NCBI GenBank assembly: GCA_025353235.1
Contig: JANXQZ010000733.1
Location: 1-5,390, forward strand
Direction of reading: 5' to 3'
Source of the DNA: Bryobacterales bacterium
Lineage (GTDB): Bacteria > Acidobacteriota > Terriglobia > Bryobacterales > Bryobacteraceae
DNA: 5,390 nt
The notes beneath the pieces are model-generated. The model worked only from the letters and a program-made list of their open reading frames with translations. It ran no database searches and was not told the origin of the DNA. Both the position numbers and the translations under genes were made by a program. Each line of letters begins with the position of its first letter. Position 1 is the first letter of the stretch. Of the stretch, positions 1-5,390 are shown one piece after another.

Positions 1-1762
1 CATTTACCAGCGTGCTTTCAAATTCCCAGGCGAGCCCGTAATTCAAGGTTAAGCGAGGGCGAATTTTCCAGGAGTCCTGGGAATAAATCCGGTAGCGGTT
101 GTTGACCTTGGCTTTGGCCACATTGTACGGAGGAGGCTGGCTTGGGTCGCCGACCCCGATCACCGCGCCCAGGAACGGCAGGTTTAGGAAATCGGCGTTG
201 GTGAGCACCTGTGTCGGGAGAGTGGGGAAATACGCGGCTATCACGGCCGGGGGCACGTTGCTGCGCACTGTTTCGGGGGAGGCAACCGCGGTGCAGGCGG
301 GATCGCAGTAGCCCCAGAAACCAGTGCCAGGGGCATGATCGACTTCAAATCCGAAGCGCAGCGAGTGCGGACCTTTCTGCCAGTTCAGGCCGTCGGTAAA
401 GTTGTAGCGGCGCAGATCGCGGCCTTGCGTCGCATTCGACGTGTTGCCAATGGTCACGTTAGTGCCGTTGACGCTGACTTCTGGAAACCCTAGACCCACA
501 CAGGCCGGACAGTCGGATGCCGTCGGGAAAAGATTGCGATTCTGCCAGTACTGATAGCTGAAACGAAAATCATTAACGAGATTGGGGCGCAGCGTGCTGG
601 TTACGCCGAGCAGGCTCTGATCGCTCCAGTTGGTATTTCTCAACCAGTGAGAGGGCAACTGAGCGCCGCCGTTGGGACCGACCCCGAGGTTGCCATCGTG
701 CGAGTAACGGGCGATGAGATGGTGATTCTGGCTCAAAGCGTAATCGAACTTCGCGCTGAGAGTCTTGCCTTTGTACGGGCTTCCGAAATTGCCAGCCAAG
801 CCAGCCGCCGAGGGCAGATTTGGCTGAAACGTGACCACCTGGGTCTGATTGATATTTTCGTAATTGAAGAAGAAGAAGAGCTTGTCCTTTTTGATGGGTC
901 CGCCAATCCAAAAGCCGGGATTGCGCCGCGCGAAGAAGGGGTCGGGCGTCAGAGCGTTGCGCGCCAATGCGGGGTAGGCAGACATGTTGTGGTCCCGGAA
1001 GAAGAAATAGGCGCTGCCATGAAAGTCGTTGCTGCCGCTTCGTGTGACCACGTTAATGGAACCCACGCTGGTAATGCCCGTGGAGAGATCGAAGTTCACG
1101 GACGAGAGCTGGAACTCCTGCACCACCTCCTGCGAGAAGTTCATCGCGGTGTTGCCTTCAATGGCGTTGCGAATGTTCCCGCCATCCACTGTGATGTTGG
1201 TCTTATTCGAGTCGCCGCCAAGCACGGAAACGGAAAACAGAGAGTTGTACTGCGAAGTTGTCCCGGGACTCACCGTCACCCCCGGCTCCAGAAACGCCAA
1301 GTTTAAAAAGCTTCGTCCGTTCAGCGGCAGCTCCTGGATTTTCTGGCGCGTGATCACACCTTCGACGGTATTGCGCTGATATTCGATCTGCGCCGTGGCT
1401 GCTTCCACCGTCACGATGTCCTTGCTCTGGCCCACTTGGAGGTGCAAATCCACGGTGGTGGCAGATCCGACTTCAACGGTGGCCTCGCGCACGATGGTGC
1501 GGAATCCCGCCACTGTGCTTCGGACCTCGTAAACACCTGCGCTGAGACCGGCAGCCGTAAAGCCGCCATCGGAGCCGCTCACGATATTGCGGAGAAGACC
1601 GGTCTGTTTTTCAGAGATAGTTACTGGAGCGTTTTGGATGACGGCACCTGACTCGTCGGTAATAGTGCCGGTGATGGTGCCGGTTGGCGCTTGGGCGAAT
1701 AGCACGCCAGCGGCCAGAATCAACGTGCAAAGCAGCGGAGTAAATTTAAGAACAGTCTTCAT
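1..1762 (-). CDS. TonB-dependent receptor with N-terminal carboxypeptidase-regulatory-like domain, Oar-like (3' end outside window)
   Basis: Outer-membrane transporter that would move a ligand into the periplasm using TonB/ExbBD energy; the ligand is unknown. The reading frame is open from ATG at 1762 to the left edge (587 codons visible); family members are usually about 1,000-1,200 residues, so roughly half is missing. GAGGGG at 1766-1771 supports the start. Residues 1-25 are a signal peptide (MKTVLKF, hydrophobic stretch, then FAQA, probable cut after A25). Residues 26-110 match a carboxypeptidase-regulatory-like beta-sandwich (TGTITGTITDESGAVI, later GGFTAAGLSAGVYEV). Residues about 125-245 are the plug, with LPLNGRSF at 145-152, TNITVDGG at 188-195 and VVTRSGSNDFHGSAY at 238-252. 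Barrel strands follow, including NPGFWIGGPIKKDKLFFFFNYE at 281-302 as two overlapping motifs. Cysteine pairs C418/C421 and C486/C490 may form loop disulfides. No TonB box is obvious. The family call is firm; the substrate is not, although the neighbouring xylanase makes a carbohydrate possible. Confidence 0.93.
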   Translation of the reverse strand, partial: MKTVLKFTPLLCTLILAAGVLFAQAPTGTITGTITDESGAVIQNAPVTISEKQTGLLRNIVSGSDGGFTAAGLSAGVYEVRSTVAGFRTIVREATVEVGSATTVDLHLQVGQSKDIVTVEAATAQIEYQRNTVEGVITRQKIQELPLNGRSFLNLAFLEPGVTVSPGTTSQYNSLFSVSVLGGDSNKTNITVDGGNIRNAIEGNTAMNFSQEVVQEFQLSSVNFDLSTGITSVGSINVVTRSGSNDFHGSAYFFFRDHNMSAYPALARNALTPDPFFARRNPGFWIGGPIKKDKLFFFFNYENINQTQVVTFQPNLPSAAGLAGNFGSPYKGKTLSAKFDYALSQNHHLIARYSHDGNLGVGPNGGAQLPSHWLRNTNWSDQSLLGVTSTLRPNLVNDFRFSYQYWQNRNLFPTASDCPACVGLGFPEVSVNGTNVTIGNTSNATQGRDLRRYNFTDGLNWQKGPHSLRFGFEVDHAPGTGFWGYCDPACTAVASPETVRSNVPPAVIAAYFPTLPTQVLTNADFLNLPFLGAVIGVGDPSQPPPYNVAKAKVNNRYRIYSQDSWKIRPRLTLNYGLAWEFESTLVN

Positions 1763-1765
1763 GGA

Positions 1766-1771
1766 CCCCTC
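1766..1771 (-). promoter_or_regulatory. Ribosome-binding site of the receptor gene
   Basis: GAGGGG on the minus strand ends three bases before the ATG at 1762; its GAGG core is five bases away. It fixes the start codon, which is followed directly by a convincing signal peptide. Confidence 0.6.
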
Positions 1772-1807
1772 GGACTCTCAATCTCGTAGCGAAAGCAAAA
1801 CTAGCTG

Positions 1808-1836
1808 ATTCTTGCTCAACTGGATGGCCGTGTCAA
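1808..1836 (-). promoter_or_regulatory. Probable sigma-70-type promoter of the TonB-dependent receptor gene
   Basis: On the minus strand a perfect -35 hexamer TTGACA (1831-1836) is followed after exactly 17 bases by AAGAAT (1808-1813), which matches four of six -10 consensus positions, including the key second A and final T. Transcription would start near 1801, giving a leader of about 39 bases before the ATG at 1762. Position and spacing are what a housekeeping promoter needs, and the site lies wholly between genes. This suggests the receptor can be transcribed independently of the xylanase. Confidence 0.55.
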
Positions 1837-1865
1837 GTGGCCGCTCATTTTGTGTGGGTGCTGAA

Positions 1866-1877
1866 TGACAAATGTCA
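1866..1877. promoter_or_regulatory. Near-palindrome upstream of the receptor promoter, candidate operator
   Basis: TGACATTTGTCA (minus-strand reading) has two 5-base arms, TGACA and TGTCA, around two central bases. Its centre is about 70 bases upstream of the predicted transcription start, a position common for activator sites. It lies in the gap after the xylanase stop codon and is flanked by GGG on one side. No regulator family is recognised from it, and a 12-base palindrome can occur by chance. Confidence 0.25.
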
Positions 1878-1903
1878 CCCCTTCGGCCATCGTCGAGCCT
1901 GAC

Positions 1904-3655
1904 TCATTGCACGGCGATTTGCACAGTATTCGACACCCGGCCATCCAGCTCAAGTTGAATATCCACGTTGCCGCTGCCTCGAAGCTCCAGAGGAATAACA
2001 ACGTTGACCTGATCCAACCCGGCAAATTGCGGCTGGGCTCCCGCGAAGAGCACCGGCACCGGCTTGCCGCCTATGGATGCATGCACAGCGTCGAGAGTGG
2101 ACCTGCCTCGAATCCCGGTGCCAAATAGAGTCAGGTACACGGGCGCATCCAGGCCAAGGTCGATCGGCACTGCGGCGCAACTTCCGGGTGCGCTGCCACA
2201 TTGGAACACCGCGACAGGAGACTGGATCATAGTGGGCAGGGCAACGCGAACCGCCGTGCCTGCCGCTACGCCCAGACCATTCGCATTCGCGGCGAAGAGG
2301 CTCGGAGCCACGGTCTGGATCGATCCCGTGCCAGACAGCGCGGACGCACCCGAGAGCGTGAAGGTGGCGAGTCCCGGCTGTGTATCCGCTGGAATCAGGA
2401 AATTGATCTGGCGAGGCGAAACATACAACAGAGAAGCGACTCGCGCGACTCCGCTGCTGTCGGTCACCTGCAGGCTGACGCCTCCTGTTTCGGTGCTATC
2501 GGCCAGCCCTTCCCCGAATACCGAAGCCAGCGAATCCGGCGCGAGCAATGTAGTCCCCAAGGTCGCCGAGACCACCTCGAATGAACCCGTCAGGGGCTGT
2601 ATCGGCAATGGGGCACTCTCGAAAGCACGAACCAGCCCATCGTACGCTGGCTTGGGCTGGTAATTCTCGTCCAGCGGGAGTGCCAGGCCGTTCTTGCCTT
2701 GCGAGAAACCAGGGATCCAACTGTACTTATCGGTGAGGCCCCACGTTTGAATCGCGCTACACCCCTTGTACTGGAGGCACGCGGCTGCCACATCGTGGTA
2801 AATCTGTGCCTGCTTCTGCAGGGCGGCGGGATCTACTGGAGTGCCATCTGGATTCACCGGAACCGCCACGTCCATTTCAGTGATGTGGACCTGCAGGCCA
2901 AGCGCGGTGAAGCGCTGGATGTTCTCACCGAGTCGAGCAAGGTTCGCGTTCAGGCTCAGATGCATTTGGAGGCCGATTCCATCCAAGGGTACGGCGCGAG
3001 CTTTGAAGTCTTTGGCCATGGCGTAGATCGCATTGGATTTGGCGTTCACCACCTCGGCACCGTAGTCGTTGTAGAAGAACAGGGCGGAGGAGTCTGCTTC
3101 GCGGGCCCACCGGAAAGCCTGCTCGATGTATTGCGTGCCTGGTCCTTTCAACCCGATGCCAGGCGTGTCGAACCAGATGGTGGAGCGCAACGCAGGCGGG
3201 CTATCGCTGAACGCTTCGTTTACCACGTCCCAGGCGAAAACTTGTCCCGCGTAATGCTTCACTACCGTAGAGATGTGGTCGTGAAGAATGGCTGAGAGCT
3301 GGTCGCTGCTGAGATTTCCGTTGGTCACCCAAGACGGGACTTGGCTGTGCCAAACCAACGTGTGTCCGCGGACCTTCATGCCATTCTTTTGGGCGAAGTC
3401 CACGATTCGGTCGCCAGCCGTGAAATCGTAACGCCCCGCAGCCGGATGGATGAGGCCGAATTTCATGACATTCTCGGGTTCCAGCATGTTCAGCTCGCGC
3501 GCGAATGCGGCTGCGTAAGGGGCTTCGCTGAACTTATCCGGATTCACTGCGCCGCCAACGAGAATGCCGAATCGGTCGGCTTGTTGGCGCAGAGCTTGAC
3601 CTTGCAGGGAAACGCCGATGATCAGCAACAGCGCGTTAGATTCTAATGTTCGCAT
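1904..3655 (-). CDS. Secreted GH10 endo-1,4-beta-xylanase with TIGR03437 C-terminal domain
   Basis: Hydrolyses internal beta-1,4 bonds of xylan with retention of configuration, outside the cytoplasm. It has 583 residues, longer than a bare GH10 enzyme because of a C-terminal extension. Residues 1-21 are a short signal peptide (MRTLESN, then a hydrophobic stretch ending QGQA). The GH10 domain spans about 25-347: ENVMKF at 61-66, RGHTLVWHSQVPSW at 96-109, general acid/base E147 in WDVVNEA, QMH at 230-232, nucleophile E260 in VHITEMD, and TWGLTDKYSWIP at 304-315. C293 and C299 fit the usual disulfide just before TWG. All catalytic residues are present, so the enzyme should be active. After a short linker, residues 355-583 form a TIGR03437 domain (YVSPRQINFLIP at 411-422, LFGTGIRGRS at 510-519, ending VQIAVQ), with C486/C493 as a likely second disulfide. 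No carbohydrate-binding module is seen. The ATG at 3655 is preceded by GGGAG seven bases away. It lies 54 bases after the peptidase gene, so cotranscription is possible. Confidence 0.95.
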   Translation of the reverse strand: MRTLESNALLLIIGVSLQGQALRQQADRFGILVGGAVNPDKFSEAPYAAAFARELNMLEPENVMKFGLIHPAAGRYDFTAGDRIVDFAQKNGMKVRGHTLVWHSQVPSWVTNGNLSSDQLSAILHDHISTVVKHYAGQVFAWDVVNEAFSDSPPALRSTIWFDTPGIGLKGPGTQYIEQAFRWAREADSSALFFYNDYGAEVVNAKSNAIYAMAKDFKARAVPLDGIGLQMHLSLNANLARLGENIQRFTALGLQVHITEMDVAVPVNPDGTPVDPAALQKQAQIYHDVAAACLQYKGCSAIQTWGLTDKYSWIPGFSQGKNGLALPLDENYQPKPAYDGLVRAFESAPLPIQPLTGSFEVVSATLGTTLLAPDSLASVFGEGLADSTETGGVSLQVTDSSGVARVASLLYVSPRQINFLIPADTQPGLATFTLSGASALSGTGSIQTVAPSLFAANANGLGVAAGTAVRVALPTMIQSPVAVFQCGSAPGSCAAVPIDLGLDAPVYLTLFGTGIRGRSTLDAVHASIGGKPVPVLFAGAQPQFAGLDQVNVVIPLELRGSGNVDIQLELDGRVSNTVQIAVQ

Positions 3656-3662
3656 CGAACGG

Positions 3663-3678
3663 CTCCCGTTGGGCGGGA
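3663..3678 (-). promoter_or_regulatory. Xylanase ribosome-binding site within a small hairpin
   Basis: On the minus strand TCCCG (3674-3678), loop CCCAA (3669-3673) and CGGGA (3664-3668) form a 5-base-pair GC-rich stem. The right arm contains most of the Shine-Dalgarno sequence GGGAG (3663-3667), which sits seven bases before the ATG at 3655. The ribosome-binding site itself is convincing; that the hairpin limits translation is inferred. No T-run follows, so it is not an intrinsic terminator. Confidence 0.45.
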
Positions 3679-3694
3679 ATATTGATGATAGACG

Positions 3695-3711
3695 AAAATC
3701 GAAATGATTTT
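3695..3711. other. A/T-rich stem-loop at the peptidase stop codon
   Basis: AAAATC (minus 3711-3706) and GATTTT (3700-3695) are perfect 6-base inverted arms around a 5-base loop, beginning inside the TAA stop codon. The stem is A/T-rich and weak, with no separate T-run, so it is a poor terminator. It sits in an unusually A/T-rich patch for this GC-rich window. Just downstream, TATCAT (3685-3690) resembles a -10 hexamer but lacks a good -35 partner. Whether the peptidase and xylanase genes are cotranscribed therefore stays open. Confidence 0.25.
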
Positions 3712-5390
3712 AGTTAACGCTCAAACGGGCTGGCGCGCTCGCCACTCCGCCAATCGTCACCACTACCGATTGCATCCCAACCACCCCTTGTGTGGGCACC
3801 TGCAAATTGATTTGTAGCACGCCCACCAACCCCGGCGAGTTCCCGATAAATTGAATCGGCGCCGCAACGCCGCCAATCGCAACCGAAGCCGCTTGCGTCG
3901 GACCTGGAAGATTGCCAATAGGCGTGCCCGCCGCAGGCGTCGTTCCGGTGGCAAGCTGCGGCCCGAGCGCACCGCCGCCCGTGACATACAACGAGATTAC
4001 TTGTCCGCGCCCCGCAGTCCCATTCGGAACCACAACCGAATTTTGACCCGTAAAGATGCCCGGCCCCGTGGCCGCGATGGCCAGCGTCCGCGAGGCGATC
4101 TGTCCATTGTTATCGATCCTCAAAACAGCCGCTGCTTTCGCCGCGATCTCATACGGAATCTGAAGATTGATCTGGGTGGGAGAGACATAACTCAGCGGAG
4201 CTGGCACGCCGTCGATGGTAGCGGATACGCCGCCCATGGCCACCGGCAAGGGAATCGACCCCGCGCTATGCACAACAGGCGCAAGCGACGATCCAAATAC
4301 CGAAAGCAAAGCTCCCGGAGCGAAGGCCTGAGTAAACGAGGCCGCGTTGGCCAAGGATGTGATTGCGGGGGTACCGCCCAGCGCCGATGACTGCTGAATG
4401 CTGATCGCGATGGATACGGACGTTCCCAAAGGCGAACCGAAGCCGGTGTAAGTGGCGGTGACGGCTCCCGAAGTCTGAGCTACTTGTGCGCCGGAGACTT
4501 CCAAGGTCGCGGTGGCCTTCCCCCCGGATCCAATGAGCGCCGCCGATCCTAGTACCGCGCCCGCCGAGAACACCACGGTTCCAGACGGCGTGTTCCCATT
4601 CGAGTCCGTTACGGTGGCGATCAGGAGGATCACGTCAGTGCTCTTGGCCGTGGTTGAGTTGCTGACAAAGCTGAGCGCAGTGCTGGGCGGGGGCGCGGTC
4701 ACAGGCGCACTGCTCCAGGCGGACGCTAATCGAAATGCATCCACCGATCCAAGGCCCGTAGCTTGGTCGTATCCGATTCCGGCGCTGAAGCCGACCGGCC
4801 CGGTAGAGCAGTTGCCAGTTCCGCGAGCGCAGTGCACGCTGACCGAGTTATCGCCGGATGTAATGTCGTGAAAAGCCGACGGCACGCTTTGAGCCAGCGC
4901 ATACAGCGTCGGATTGATGTTTCCTAAGCCGGCGATCGACTGCTTGCCGTTCGCGACCAGATAGTGGTTGAGCAGCGCCGCCAAGCCGGCGAAGCTGGGA
5001 GCGGGGACCGAGGTCCCCCCAAACACCTGCACCTTTCCTCCCGTGTAAACGAGATAGCCGTCATGGTCGGCGGAGGCCGCCAGCGAAACATCGGGCACAT
5101 GCCGAGCATTGTCATCAGGCACGCCAGGTCCGGTCTGCCAGGCTGGTTTTGGAAATAGCACGCTGGGCCCCCCTCCGCTCGCCGCAGGCAGGCCGTCTAA
5201 GATGCTGTCATTCCAAACCTTCTCGGGTATGTATGACAGAGCCGAAACGCTGTTCGTGTTTGCGGGCGCCCAGTATTGCCCGTTTCCCTCGGAAAATTCG
5301 GTTCCGCCGATGCCTGTTACTTCTGGAATGCTGGCGGGAAGGTCCACCGCAAGCCCGCTTACCTTTGAATCGTTGCAGTCGGCAGCCCCG
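3710..5390 (-). CDS. Sedolisin-family (S53) serine peptidase with Ig-like and TIGR03437 domains (5' end outside window)
   Basis: Secreted, usually acid-acting serine-carboxyl endopeptidase. The frame stays open to the right edge, giving 559 codons plus TAA; the propeptide, the catalytic Glu/Asp pair and the oxyanion Asp (expected in an SGDSG motif just before the visible GAADCND) lie outside. Numbering from the internal GTG at 5347: IPEVTGIGGTEF at 7-18; PDVSLAA at 85-91; nucleophile S113 in FGGTSVPAP (codon 5009-5011); calcium-site Asp161 in FHDITSGDN; GYDQATGLGSVDA at 192-204. C173 and C180 may pair. Residues about 222-317 look like one bacterial Ig-like repeat (LLIATVTDSNGNTPSGTVVF, then VTATYTG). 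Residues 324-545 form the TIGR03437 domain (NAASF, LLSVFGSSL, YVSPTQINLQIP at 387-398, VLQINLQVP at 510-518). The GTG is not a true start, since S53 sequence continues upstream of it. The family call is strong; catalytic competence cannot be judged fully here. Confidence 0.92.
   Translation of the reverse strand, partial: GAADCNDSKVSGLAVDLPASIPEVTGIGGTEFSEGNGQYWAPANTNSVSALSYIPEKVWNDSILDGLPAASGGGPSVLFPKPAWQTGPGVPDDNARHVPDVSLAASADHDGYLVYTGGKVQVFGGTSVPAPSFAGLAALLNHYLVANGKQSIAGLGNINPTLYALAQSVPSAFHDITSGDNSVSVHCARGTGNCSTGPVGFSAGIGYDQATGLGSVDAFRLASAWSSAPVTAPPPSTALSFVSNSTTAKSTDVILLIATVTDSNGNTPSGTVVFSAGAVLGSAALIGSGGKATATLEVSGAQVAQTSGAVTATYTGFGSPLGTSVSIAISIQQSSALGGTPAITSLANAASFTQAFAPGALLSVFGSSLAPVVHSAGSIPLPVAMGGVSATIDGVPAPLSYVSPTQINLQIPYEIAAKAAAVLRIDNNGQIASRTLAIAATGPGIFTGQNSVVVPNGTAGRGQVISLYVTGGGALGPQLATGTTPAAGTPIGNLPGPTQAASVAIGGVAAPIQFIGNSPGLVGVLQINLQVPTQGVVGMQSVVVTIGGVASAPARLSVN

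Noticed and set aside
647..1306. Plus-strand open frame of 219 codons
   Set aside because: It lies entirely antisense to the receptor gene, whose minus-strand translation has clear family motifs throughout. The plus-strand product has no recognisable domain or good ribosome-binding site.
1823..1891. 8-base inverted repeat GATGGCCG (1823-1830) and CGGCCATC (1884-1891)
   Set aside because: The arms are 53 bases apart, with no compact hairpin and no T-run. One arm abuts the -35 hexamer, but nothing beyond the match supports a function as terminator or operator.
1763..1903. Intrinsic terminator after the xylanase
   Set aside because: I found no GC-rich stem followed by a T-run on the minus strand. 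The short GGCC repeats near 1826-1842 do not make a stable stem.
2064..3295. Two plus-strand open frames of about 200 codons each (2064-2663 and 2699-3295)
   Set aside because: Both are antisense to the xylanase, which carries all GH10 motifs. Long antisense frames are common in GC-rich coding DNA.
3851..4390. Plus-strand arginine-rich frame of 179 codons
   Set aside because: Antisense to the peptidase C-terminal domain. The arginine-rich composition is what GC-rich reverse-strand reading produces, and no motif is seen.
5345..5347. GTG as the true start of the peptidase
   Set aside because: The frame continues upstream to the window edge with S53-like sequence (GAADCNDSKVSGL), there is no signal peptide after the GTG, and the propeptide and other catalytic residues would be missing.

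Overview
The window is GC-rich bacterial DNA holding three genes, all read from the minus strand and all predicted to encode exported proteins. In transcription order (right to left) they are: the 3' part of a sedolisin (family S53) serine peptidase, cut by the right edge; a complete GH10 endo-1,4-beta-xylanase; and the 5' part of a large TonB-dependent outer-membrane receptor with an N-terminal carboxypeptidase-regulatory-like domain, cut by the left edge. I see no RNA gene, CRISPR array or insertion sequence.

The likely host is an acidobacterium of the Solibacter/Bryobacter type. Both enzymes end in the roughly 220-residue C-terminal domain known as TIGR03437 (the 'Solibacter C-terminal domain'), recognised by its YVSPxQIN...IP signature. 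The receptor belongs to the Oar-like group with an LPLNGRSF plug motif, which is greatly expanded in Acidobacteria. This assignment rests on family knowledge and was not tested by a database search.

Layout. 3710-5390: sedolisin catalytic C-terminal half, then one bacterial Ig-like domain, then TIGR03437. 3656-3709: a 54-base gap with an A/T-rich stem-loop and a second small hairpin that overlaps the xylanase ribosome-binding site. 1904-3655: xylanase with signal peptide, full GH10 domain and TIGR03437. 1763-1903: a 141-base gap with a good sigma-70-type promoter for the receptor (TTGACA, 17-base spacer, AAGAAT) and a 12-base near-palindrome upstream of it. 1-1762: receptor with signal peptide, regulatory-like domain, plug and the start of the barrel.

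Taken together this looks like part of a polymer-scavenging surface system. A secreted protease and a secreted xylanase share the same C-terminal module, and next to them is an outer-membrane transporter that could import a breakdown product. The functional link is inferred from proximity. The receptor has its own promoter and its substrate cannot be read from the sequence. The most interesting element is the shared C-terminal domain, which is poorly characterised and looks internally duplicated.
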